DNA of 64,000 nucleotides from Armillaria gallica (Eukaryota; Basidiomycota; Agaricomycetes; Agaricales; Physalacriaceae), in NCBI GenBank assembly GCA_037576215.1, contig JBANDB010000014.1, positions 248,001-312,000 on the forward strand, in the 5' to 3' direction. Both the position numbers and the translations under genes were made by a program. The notes beneath the pieces were generated by a model, which saw only the letters and a program-made list of their open reading frames with translations, searched no databases and was not told the DNA's origin. Shown here piece by piece: positions 1 to 9,980 of the stretch (the stretch's first letter is position 1; each line of letters opens with the position of its first letter).

Positions 1-423
1 CAACTATTTTCAGTGTTTCCTCAGTATCCTATCCTAATTCTAGCATCCCTTGTCCTTCAATCCACCACTTATTTGCCCACTCATCAATGATTGGTCAGCA
101 TGATGACTCAAACATTCCCTGCAGCATTGTGGTCCCTTGCTCGGCTATGCCAGGGTAGTAACTGATGCAAGCGACTGTGCCAGGTCCTCTGAGTTTGAGA
201 AATGGGTGAAGCATCTGAGGATACAATATCTGCAGCCTCAAAATGTTCACTGTGAGTGGGACTATTCTTCTAATGTCAGTAGTAAGTATTGTTTCAACCA
301 TCAGAACAATTAAACACTTACCAGTTCATCATCCAGTTCACCTGCAAAAAACTGATTCAAGACCTCAATTGCAAAACCAATATACTCTCTTTGGTCTGCT
401 ATTTTTTCCTCTGACAAAGCAAT

Positions 424-3129
424 TCACTCAATTCCATCAATATAAGCCTGCTGATAGAAGAAGTCCATGTGATTCTCTTCAAATAGCTCTTGAAGTCTTC
501 TGCGACATTCATCCCATGCAGGATCATCCTGCTTAATCTGGACAAGTGACAGAATATTCTTCTTGATTTGCATTTTGTAGTCACTGTCAAAATCATTGGA
601 ATCCCCAACAGCCAGAATAAAGCAAACATTGAAAAGGATGTCAAGTGTGTAGAGATCCTTGATATGTTCATGTATGACTGAATCTTCAAGACAGGATTTT
701 GGGTGATGTCCAAATGAGGAGAGCCTTGAGAGGTAGGATTTAATGATTTCTGCCAACCAGTATTGATATCCAGAAAGTTTAAAATACTCCAAGCATTGCA
801 AGGCATGAAAGACACTGTACATTGTTGGGCTCCCTTCATGAAGGCACTTGGCTATGATTTTACCTGCCCATCGGGAAACAGAGGTTTGGGAATTGTAATG
901 ATCAAACATCAGATTGACAACCACCTCCAGAGATCTATGTGACATGGCCTGCCACTGCATATGAACAAGCTCAGAGTAAATACTTAAAGCATTAACATGC
1001 AGAGTAGTATCTGCTTCTGATGGTATGGATTTCAATGTGTCTATGATGAAGTGTTCAATGACATTAAACACAGCAGTGTTTATCTCAGAAGAAGAAAAGT
1101 CATGGTTTGAAATGCCATCAAAGACTATGGAAAAAGCTTTGACTTCCACTGCAGGCTCTACTTGCTTTTTCAAGGCAAGTCTTGATATAAGAAATTTAGC
1201 AAACATCAGGAGAATCCTCAGTGATGGAGAGATAGAGGGAACATTTAAGGGGTGCACAAATACAGCAAACACCTGTAGGAGATAGGTTGTCATGTCTGTG
1301 AATAGATATTGGCAAATAGCATCATGGAATGTTATAGCTTTAACATTTGTTTGGACAATGTGCTTTGCAGAGTCAAATTCATCCTCTAGATTAGGATTTG
1401 TAAACACAGAAAGAACTGCCATGCATAGATCTATTGCAAAAGGATCATTGATAATGTCCACAGGGAGGTCTTCTAGCAGTGAGACTGCATCTCTAATGAG
1501 ATTGATCCAGACCAAGGGATGAAAACACCATGACTCATTACTAGAGTGTGACATGGCTTCATTATGGACAACTTTTTTGATAAATGAATATCTATCATGA
1601 TTTCCAAACAGATCAAGATCTATTGAGGCCTCAACATGTGGTGGAAGCACACATGGCATCTCTAGGAGGTAGATGCAAAAAGGCATCTCATTACAGAGAA
1701 CTAGATTGCAGCGTAATAACCGCTCAAGCTTGGTCTCTAGGCCAGCCACTGGTCTTTGAGGAAAGGTTGAAAGACACTGCTCTAACAATTGCTCCATCAA
1801 GCCAACATCATTGAACAGCTCTTTAGCTTTGTTCTGCAATGCTGAATGCAAACCACCAATAGCCTGAAGAGCAATACTCTGGACAGTGGGGTTTGATGAC
1901 ATGGAGAAGAGCCAATGCAGAGCCTCAACAGATAATTCACCTGATGCCAGCTGTACTGCCTCCAACTCTAATTCTTTTAGATCCTTCCAATTTTCAGCAT
2001 TGGAAGTGGACTGGTGGATTTGGAAATTCAAATGACTATACAAGACATGGAGTAGGTCACACAGTGAGGTCCGGTAGGGGCACTGGGGGAAAAAAAGAGG
2101 GAGGATGTGTGCCATCAAGTAGGCAGTATATGCAATAACTGTGATCACACCAATAACCCATGCAATGGTGCCTTGCAGTGGGCCAAGGAAAATCACAAGG
2201 CCAACAAAGAAGATGGCAAGGGAGGTGTGCATAAGGACAGGGAGTATCCCAATGATAACCAGAACATACCATTTCTGCAGTCCTGCAAATCGGAACTGTT
2301 GCAGAAGGCTACGCTCCCGAGGTGTTCCAGATGGTAAAGCCATGTAGTGGTGGAGCCATTGCTTGACCAACACCGAGACAAGTGCTGTTGTGAGGCTCAG
2401 TGCAAGACTGGTGAACCAAAGCCCATTGACCCAGACACTAGTGGTTGATGCAATGAAAGTAATGTTGGGGTTAAGGGGGGAAGGAGCAACAGTATCCAAG
2501 GAAGCGCCACTTGCAATAGCACGCTGGATATTGATCATCTCAAAGAGTAGATTGGCAGACATCTCTGTGAAGTCTGCTTGTAAACTCTGAGATGTTTGGG
2601 CAACAAAGGTTGTAACCACAGCCGAGAATAGACCCGCCTGGATCAGAGAGATGAGTAAGGAGAAGGACAGACCATGGGCGACATACGAAAACGAGAAGAA
2701 CATCGACACCATCTCTTGACTCTTCAACCATATTTGCATTATGTATCGCGCGCTCATCAACGCAGGTTCGAAATACCCTAGCGTTCGGTCCCATCTCTTC
2801 ACAGTACGCATCTTCCGGATACTTTTCTTCATAGTTGTAGGGATCGTTGCCTGATGGCTTTCGATGAGAACGATTTCATCAGTACATAACGGTAATTTAC
2901 CTTTGGGAGGCCGGTAAGGAGCAGATCCTTTCAGACCAAATCTCTTCCTCGACTTGGCAGGATTAACATATTCAGCATACGGTTGTGCGGGAGCAGCAAC
3001 GTCTTCTTCCTCATCAAGGTTGCTCGTGGCTTCTGGTTTGGTGACCGCTGGTCCAGAATTCTCGGGGGGGACGCCAGATGCTGTGGACATGGTGGGCGTT
3101 ACTAGAAGGAACGATGTGTTGGCCCTCAT
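424..3129 (-). CDS. DUF6535-type membrane protein, copy A (late nonsense codon)
   Basis: Probable exons are 3129-2901, 2850-2687 and 2637-424. Exon 1 is an acidic and proline-rich N-terminus ending in a conserved RFGLKGSAPYR stretch. Exon 2 carries the conserved PNARVFRT and DGVDVLLVF motifs. Exon 3 opens with the family signature AGLFSAVVTTF. Four membrane segments are visible, at about residues 121-143, 199-222, 253-283 and 287-312, followed by a long helical C-terminal region. The family is known from Agaricomycetes; its function is unknown. An in-frame TGA at 424-426 replaces the Arg seen in copies B, C and D. Without it the frame would run on to 322 and then splice to a last exon at 214-95. 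The sequence also reads as one uninterrupted ORF through both introns (50 and 49 bp), but exon 2 is then out of its conserved frame. The protein would be 868 aa as spliced here. Confidence 0.8.
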   Translation of the reverse strand: MRANTSFLLVTPTMSTASGVPPENSGPAVTKPEATSNLDEEEDVAAPAQPYAEYVNPAKSRKRFGLKGSAPYRPPKGKLPLCTDEIVLIESHQATIPTTMKKSIRKMRTVKRWDRTLGYFEPALMSARYIMQIWLKSQEMVSMFFSFSYVAHGLSFSLLISLIQAGLFSAVVTTFVAQTSQSLQADFTEMSANLLFEMINIQRAIASGASLDTVAPSPLNPNITFIASTTSVWVNGLWFTSLALSLTTALVSVLVKQWLHHYMALPSGTPRERSLLQQFRFAGLQKWYVLVIIGILPVLMHTSLAIFFVGLVIFLGPLQGTIAWVIGVITVIAYTAYLMAHILPLFFPQCPYRTSLCDLLHVLYSHLNFQIHQSTSNAENWKDLKELELEAVQLASGELSVEALHWLFSMSSNPTVQSIALQAIGGLHSALQNKAKELFNDVGLMEQLLEQCLSTFPQRPVAGLETKLERLLRCNLVLCNEMPFCIYLLEMPCVLPPHVEASIDLDLFGNHDRYSFIKKVVHNEAMSHSSNESWCFHPLVWINLIRDAVSLLEDLPVDIINDPFAIDLCMAVLSVFTNPNLEDEFDSAKHIVQTNVKAITFHDAICQYLFTDMTTYLLQVFAVFVHPLNVPSISPSLRILLMFAKFLISRLALKKQVEPAVEVKAFSIVFDGISNHDFSSSEINTAVFNVIEHFIIDTLKSIPSEADTTLHVNALSIYSELVHMQWQAMSHRSLEVVVNLMFDHYNSQTSVSRWAGKIIAKCLHEGSPTMYSVFHALQCLEYFKLSGYQYWLAEIIKSYLSRLSSFGHHPKSCLEDSVIHEHIKDLYTLDILFNVCFILAVGDSNDFDSDYKMQIKKNILSLVQIKQDDPAWDECRRRLQELFEENHMDFFYQQAYIDGIE

Positions 3130-6100
3130 GCTACGTGTCAAACACGGCCATTACCTATCTCCGTGTGCCCAGGATCAAGACGGCATGCCGAGGAAGGCGT
3201 TTCTCCGCAGCAGACTCAGAAAAGATATTACCGGCAGCGATGCCATCTAGCGCCCATCAAGAATCTGATATCAAAGAAATGAGGCGATATCACTCACTTC
3301 TCCACGGTCCCTTACCATCCGAGCTATAAACGGAACGCCCTCGCCAGATCCTCCCCACTGCAATGACCTTGTGATTCTCGATTAACATCAAATGATTGTA
3401 CGAAGGAGACTCGTGGAGTTGAGCGCTGACCCTATATCGCAGATGTGGATTTAGGGATGTTTTGAGAGATACCAGCGCGGGTCCAAATCAGGAACAATTC
3501 AATAGTTTCAGCCATCGACGTCCAACGTCGCCTCTATATAAGAATCAGACTGGACTCTCATTCTAGCTTGACGGGTAGCCTTACCCTCCGATTACCCGTT
3601 CATTTTGGAGTTTGGATATTGGAAGCCGGGCGTGTCGAGTGGAGCTAGGACCGTCAGCACTACGAAAGGAACCAACAGAAGGACGTACTCGGGTGCCAGA
3701 AACCACTTGTCAGGCCCCACCTCTCAGAGAGCGCTCCCATCACCTCGCAATAGTCCACCGGACGCACGCGTTCGGAGCGTCTGCATCCCACCAACGTGTG
3801 TAATTCATATTCCACCCCACCCTCGTCACTCCGAGCTGCGCCCTTCCCACAGACTTAGACGTTGCCTATGAACAGTGCCTTGCAGGTTAACGATCAATGC
3901 CGGTATGCAGGTCGAGGTCGTGCAAGGTGAGACTGACTTCGAGGACACTGTCGGAAATAGACGGTGAAGTCTTCGAAGAAATTGCACCTGCGTCATGGTC
4001 TATGGGCCCTCTGTAACCATGCGTTCCCCAACAAGAATACCGAAGCACGACATTAAAAGAACCAGCTCCCGTTTCGTGAGCTTAAGAATGGGCCTTGAAA
4101 AATTGTAGGGCATCCTGGAGACGACGGCGACTCGAGCTTTGCGTCGCGATATTTGTTCGTGAGAGAGGGCGTGACAGAGGAATTGCGTGTAGAAAGGCTG
4201 CGGAAAGATACGGGGATTTCAAACCGTGGACGAGCCAACTCTGTGAACCTGGCAATTCGGCTAAGATTGGCCTACGGAAAACCACAGTTGCGATGGGACC
4301 TTCCAAAGTCCAAATTATCTTGGAAGAATTGGCCGAAAGACGCGAGGGAGATAGAAACTTGAGCTTCCATAGTGGTGGTCAAAGCAAGACAAGTCGCTTG
4401 TAAGTTTAACGTCAAGCCGAACATTCCCGGACAACGCCGCTTGTAGACGACTCACCATTGGAAGCTTCATCACGCATGTTTCATTGTAAATTGTGCCAGT
4501 TAGACGTTGGTAAAACGTGATAAATAAAAGTTTCTGCTACGCTCCACATGCAATGTAATAATTATACCGTATGTTGAGTGGACGTCTCACGGCGGAGCAG
4601 AAGCACGTCCTCCCGAGTCTAGATGTTCCCCCAGGGCGAGTGGGTTTCCGCCGTCCGGCCGCGCGAACTCCTTAACTCCCGCAAGTAATCACCATCTCCC
4701 AACAGAGTAGTAGCATCGTCTTCCTTGTCGGTAGCCAAGCATCGAATCCTTGAAAGAAAATGTTCTCCGGGAGCCTAATCCTGCATTAGCTCGATTTCTG
4801 GAGATCCAAGCGACATATAGATTTACAATATAGGTGTATAGCAATGCAGTTGAGACGTTACGCGTTACGGCTGCTACATAGGTGAAGTCCGAATCCGTTG
4901 CATACCAACGAGAAGTGACGTGTGGGTGCCCGTTGTGCTAAAGAGGAGCTGTTAGTGAAACAGCGCCTAACGATGAAGAAAGGCCTTACCAGCAAAGGGA
5001 GCTTGCTGAGAAGAACGTTTGCTGCTCGTGGACCCAAGGTCACAGATGCCGCCAAAGAACTAATACGACGACCGCGTCGATGACTTCTGCCAAAACCGGG
5101 GCACCCTACAGCTAGTCGTCGAACACGTCGAGAAGGATTATTCAGAGAGCGGAAGAAACAGTGCTGGAATAACAGACCTGCAGGTGAAAAAAAGTTCAGG
5201 TCGGAAACGTTGGCCACAGACCTTGAGGAGATAGACGCCCTGCGTGAGTTCGCTATCCAAAAGCCCATACAGTCTGCCAGAAGATTAACACCCCCGCTAT
5301 TACATCGCAGGGGATACGGGCTTCAAGTCCAATCTTGAACCTAAACACTGGTGGCAAAGAGACATCTTTAGGTACGGATGTCAAGTATCCTGTGATAGTT
5401 TGATCTGAGTTACGCGTAATACACTACCAAGACAGACGGCGAACATACACAGATCTGTCATAGGCAGAAAGTCGTGTTGAAGAGTGAGGGCGCGGATGAG
5501 AATCGATGGTAACGGACATGTTCGAATACAAATTTGGGGCAAGCGTCCGCACTCCGTCCCTGGACCACCAACCGCGATCCAGCTGGGAGGATGTTTCTAA
5601 CAAGGGTAGGCTATCTGCGAGTGATGCGCAATGGTCGTTAAGGGAATTGAAAGTCGCACCAACGTGAGCGGATGATTCGTGCTAGGCAAGAGTGAACACG
5701 GCTGAATGTGTATAAAGAAAGGGTGACATACCATCCAGAATACGTTCTTCACCTGTTCGACACTCCCTTCCCTCCAAGTTCGTCATTACCCGCCGATTTT
5801 TCACCAAACCGGTATCTCAAGATGAGAAGGTCATGGAAAACGCAGATGCAGGATCGCTGTGAGAAGATCAGCAAACAATAAAGCAACACTTCTCCCCGAA
5901 GGTACTTGCACTATGTGCGCATCCAGGTAATTCTCATCCCATCTCCAGAGCCCGACTTTCAGCATAAAGCCAACGTCGACGTCTATTCATCTGGTCGGTG
6001 TACGTCCGTCTCGGGGAAAATTGGCCTTGGTCGTTTTATGTTTGACGTTTAGCTGAAATGAAAGGTCAGAATTGGTTAGAGTGAAAGGCAAATCGCTTGC

Positions 6101-6689
6101 CACGAGTCTCAAATTTCGCGTACCATTGGTAAAGGTAGGAAGGAACTGTAAAGATCCAAGGGAGATGGGACTTAAGATGATCGTGGTTAGAAGATGTGTG
6201 ATGTCGCCAAGCCAAACAGACGCCCACCACTTGCTCAATGCTTTGATCGTTTCTTCCGAACCACATGCAGTGGCTTCCCATCACGTCCTGATCCCTTGCT
6301 CTCTCTCTACGCGTCAAGCAGTGCCAGCGCTACGAAATCTATACACGGTTTCAACATGCACTCCGAGTCCGACAAGAACCGCTTTTTTGTACGCGGCTTC
6401 TCGAAGACGCGTGCGCATACATTTTCGTGGACGCGCGCCTCAGTGCAGGAATTGGTTTCTGAGGAGATTGGTGTGGTGGGAGGCGTGCTATACAGTGCAC
6501 CCCATTCTCCACCAACCTCTTTCCATATGCCGTCTACGTCGGGGCCACATGCGCGCGGCGTGCATGGATATGAAGGGCACTCACTCCAGCAGGGACTTCG
6601 ATGACTCGTCTCGTTAAAACATGTCGCTTTCAGATAACAGGGAGAGGATGATTCGCGAGCCTGGTGTCGACTAACCATGCATCACCCCT
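3130..6689. other. Decayed flank of duplication unit 1, no convincing gene
   Basis: Only short ORFs are present. Comparison with unit 2 shows that they are not conserved as proteins. A hydrophobic minus-strand stretch at 3,600-3,800 is open in unit 2 (18,405-18,608) but interrupted by TGA here. The peptide at 4,053-4,238 differs from its twin at 18,877-19,065 mostly by amino-acid changes. A TATA-like CTATATAAG at 3,534 is preserved in unit 2 near 18,347, so a transcript may start there. I cannot identify the ancestral genes. Confidence 0.5.
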
Positions 6690-7181
6690 CTATTTCACAC
6701 CGCTCGCATCCCCTCTCTCGCGCCGTCACTTTTTCCTGCAATCTGCTTCGGCCACTACCTCGATGCTGACTTTCACATCTGTCCCTTCCCTTCACACTCT
6801 GCACCCACGTAATCCGTCAGTAGACCTTTAAAAATGTGACCACCGCAGAAGGACGCGTCGTTCTCGTCAACTCGCAGCTGGTGTCAGCCACGCAACGTCC
6901 TGTCTCCCATCCTTGAACAGCTCACCGACGATCCCGCTACCAACCGCGTCCCGCCAGCCCTTGGATCTTGCCACCATTAACAGTGATACCGAGGAGTGAA
7001 GGGAATTCTATCAGCTGTTCAAGGTGCGTTTACTTGTTGTCATGGCATATCCTCGTGTTGACCGCCGGGTCCAGGTATGCGCACTCCCAACAGTCGTCGC
7101 ATTCCAAGGAGGCAAGGCCATCAAGACCTTTACTGGCGCACTGAGAGAACACCAGGTCCGCCAGTTTCTGAGGGAGATATG
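6690..7181 (+). pseudogene. Thioredoxin pseudogene, longer copy
   Basis: Degenerate thioredoxin-family sequence. Fragments in different frames match a mitochondrial-type thioredoxin: a Ser/Arg-rich leader, the strand before the active site (VTTAEGR, then VVLVN), a piece resembling SPILEQLTDD, NSDTEE, and the C-terminal half LPTVVAFQGGKAIKTF. The WCGPC active site is destroyed, and stops and frame changes lie between the fragments. A likely intron remnant lies near 7,024-7,075. The first part recurs as a shorter copy at 21,558-21,735. In that copy the active-site strand is better preserved but the rest is missing. Confidence 0.8.
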
Positions 7182-8475
7182 ATTACCATTCCGTAGAATC
7201 GAATACGATTGCTCTCTATTTCGGCGTTCTACCTTCTCGATGCATCTTCTGTTGGGCCAAAACTTGACTGACTTCCATACATTACCGGCACCCAGGCGTC
7301 AGTTGGCTGCTCACCCACCACCCAAGCAACGCCCCCTACATTCCACGCCCTTTCCCAATCTTTTCCGGTACCCCCGATGCTTATCCAAGAAAGCGCGACG
7401 TTCACATCCGATACTGCGCGAACCTTGGATGCTGTTGGGCATACAAGAAAACGACTCTCCTGACAATATTCCCATTCGCCAGTACCAAAACATTCCGCAC
7501 CGTTATTAATCCGTCGCTCGTCTCTCCCGATACCTGTTCGATGGTAAACATCACTCGCATACTAGTTTTATGAACGAATTGAAAGGACGCACGTTTCTCC
7601 TACTAATTCGGGTACACGACGCAAGTAGAATCCACTTGCCGCTGGGATGGCGACTTGTCAGTTTGGATGAGTAGGTGTCCTGGCTTGCACTTGATCATGG
7701 GGGCATAACTCGGCTGGGATCGCAACAGGCTGAAGTATCATGCTAATGAGAGTGTTCTAGAGGTCCCTAGTTTAATCCTGGGTGTCCCCATAACACAATG
7801 GTTTGACATTCCTATTTTTTTATGTTTAGTTCTGATTCCTGATTCCCGAAATCCCTAGGTTCAAACTTCACTGGGATTTGACCTTTTTTTCAACAACTGC
7901 CAGACAGTCAAGACTCGAGATTCGAGTGATCACTGACAATTCTCGATTCTCGCTTCATGAACCGTTGCTATTACTTAACACAAACGTTGCCTGTATCACA
8001 TTTGTATGCTTTTACTTTGTATAACCGAGGGATAGATATGTACAAGGAAACTAGTACGATTCAACACAAACTACGGGCATGAAGGCAAGGGACACGTGGG
8101 CCGTAGGTAGCAGCAAACCGTCAATAATTATCCGGCAGGGGGAGGATATTTTTCATTCCTAACGTCAACACTCCTACCGCGCGCGTCGATTAGTTCATGG
8201 AAACATCGCAAGAGGAGAGCGCTGGACGTGCGAGAGAAGAAAGGTCACAGGTTCACCGATAGAGCGTTGCAGGTGGAATAGCCAAGGTCGCTCCCTCTCT
8301 GGTCCAGTTCCTAGCTTCGGCGGAAGGTCGTTATTTTGACCATCTAAAAGTGTAGGCCCTCCCATTCATAAATTTCCATCAAGGCGCAGCCCGTACGTGG
8401 GCAGCGCCAGCATTCCTGTTACCTATTATTCAGGTCACGGAAGGAATACTGATTTCCCCTTTGTTTGGCATGGTA
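7182..8475. other. Intergenic, no gene seen
   Basis: About 1.3 kb without a supportable coding region on either strand. It holds low-complexity stretches with short repeated motifs around 7,800-7,970 (variants of GATTCCCGA and ATTCTCGATTCTCG). No tRNA-like or mobile-element signature was recognised. Confidence 0.4.
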
Positions 8476-9980
8476 TCATTGCAGAAGCCGTCTGACGTTC
8501 TGTGTCATTGAGAGTGCGATACGTTGAGGGTAGAACGTCTCAGGTAACGTGTCGAAAATGTTGAACCTCCAGTGTAAGGAATGTGTCCTCTCTTCTCTCT
8601 TGGTTGAGGCTGTGAAGTTCGCCCTTGGGAAACTTCTCCCCGCTGCGTAAGCGACGGCCGTGCTCTTTGGGAGCTTGGAACGAGGGCCGAGGACGTAGCA
8701 ACACACCACAAGAGCCAAATCTTGATAACAATCCTGGTGCCATCGTAAATTCCCTGTAGGTCTGCACAAATCTCTCATAGACGACGTTCGCTTCCCAAAA
8801 AAAAGTCTATTGTGTAGTATGCTGTTCCTCAAGCGTCCGCTCCACTTTGGCGCGGTCCCATTACTAGTATGAGCCTTGACTGTAGTATCCCCAGAGAATC
8901 GTTTCCGAATAGCCTCAATCATCTTCCTGAACCTGATCCCAGCATGAGCACGACAACCAGAAAAAGAAGAATCCCCACGCACCATAACCAGTTCAGACCC
9001 TGCAACACGACATTCCCTCCTCCATAAATAAAGATATAGGCTAATGGCACTTGATGCCGGACTTGGTATAGCGTATGCGCGAATTGATATGACTAGTGCC
9101 GATCGAGAGTAAGGGCCGAGCGCTAAAAAAAACCACGCGTAAAACACATACATACATCCCTCCATAAACGAGCCTCACTACGAAGAAGGTGACGAGGAGG
9201 AACAAGCCGTTGATAAGCTGGAAGTTGCTCCCGGTACGGTTCGTCTTGTCAAGGAACCAGTGGATGTTGAGGAAGAACGTGTTCCTACAGAGGGAAGGCG
9301 TCAACAAATAAGGTGAGAGATTGACAGAACGACGTACGCTTCCCAGAGAAGACACCGTGCGGCGTAGTATGCCAAGAGGTGGTTTCTACACACGAATTTC
9401 AGCAAGGGCGAGACGACAAACACGAACAGAGCGACAGACGTACAAACGATCCGAGATAGATGGCCAAACACGCTAGGCCGTGCACGACGAATCCGATATC
9501 CACAAAATTGATGATCGCATCGACGGTGTCCCAAAGAAAATACCTGCCCGCCCAACTCAAAATCATCCGTTCCTTCATTCACAAACGGCGAGACTCACCC
9601 ACTAGAAACAGCAATCAGCCTCCCCACCCTGTCCTCTTCCCACCCAAATGCGCGATCCCGGTCCAACGCTTCCAGGTTCAGACACCCCAGCGCGAGCGGG
9701 ATGACCAGCGAGACATGTGCTTGGGACACGACGTGTATGCACCTGTACATCCCACATCAGAACACACTTCCACCCATCAACAGACCGAGGGAACGAACTA
9801 GTTATTCCTCGCCCTACGTCCCATCTTGCCGTACGTGTCGGGGAAGAATGCATGGCTCGCGAGAGGCGCGACGACGAGGCGGACGAACGTGAAGAAGGCA
9901 AGGGAGGCGAGGAGCGTGGGGAGGTGGGGCGGTAGGGCAGTGAGCCCTGCATCAAGGGCGTAGGTGGTGAGCGTGTCCAT
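8476..9980 (-). pseudogene. TLC-domain (TRAM/LAG1/CLN8 family) membrane protein with in-frame stop
   Basis: Probable exons are 9980-9799, 9742-9599, 9543-9448, 9385-9338, 9284-9152, 9092-8983 and 8932-8476; all junction phases agree. The reading shows a TLC-type multi-pass membrane protein: FFPDTYGKMGRRARNN, HVVSQAH, an FGW motif, YFLWDTVDAI, HWFLDKT, AHTLYQVRHQVPL and GGGNVVLQGLNW. TLC proteins act in ER lipid metabolism or lipid sensing. The only break is at the exon 1/2 junction. There the conserved Trp expected after RARNN is encoded by TA plus G, giving TAG (codon 61). The remaining domain is intact, so this is either a very recent pseudogene, an editing or strain-specific case, or a sequence error. 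The last exon runs about 130 residues past the conserved part, so its end is uncertain. Confidence 0.7.

Larger units (their letters stand above)
1..6840. repeat. Segmental duplication, unit 1
   Basis: This stretch is repeated in the same orientation at 14,797-21,735. The match holds from the first base of the window through DUF6535 copy A, about 3.4 kb of decayed flank and the start of a thioredoxin remnant. The offset is about 14.8 kb and drifts by tens of bases because of small indels. One example is an extra stretch of about 60 bp at 20,158-20,218 that is absent near 5,350. The true left end lies outside the window. Confidence 0.9.

Noticed and set aside
100..260. A plus-strand coding block repeated at four sites (ARSPEFEKW-like reading)
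   Set aside because: The same sequence is the last exon of the DUF6535 genes on the minus strand (PFLKL onward), which explains its conservation next to each copy.
424..3141. A single-exon 905-residue ORF as the gene model for DUF6535 copy A
   Set aside because: It starts at a TTG codon and reads exon 2 in a frame not conserved in copies C and D. Splicing two short introns restores the conserved NARVFRT and DGVDVLLVF motifs and matches all four copies.
6194..6617. Plus-strand ORFs in the flank, repeated near 21,195
   Set aside because: The twin in unit 2 has indels that change the frame, and no domain is recognised. They are duplicated non-coding or long-dead sequence.
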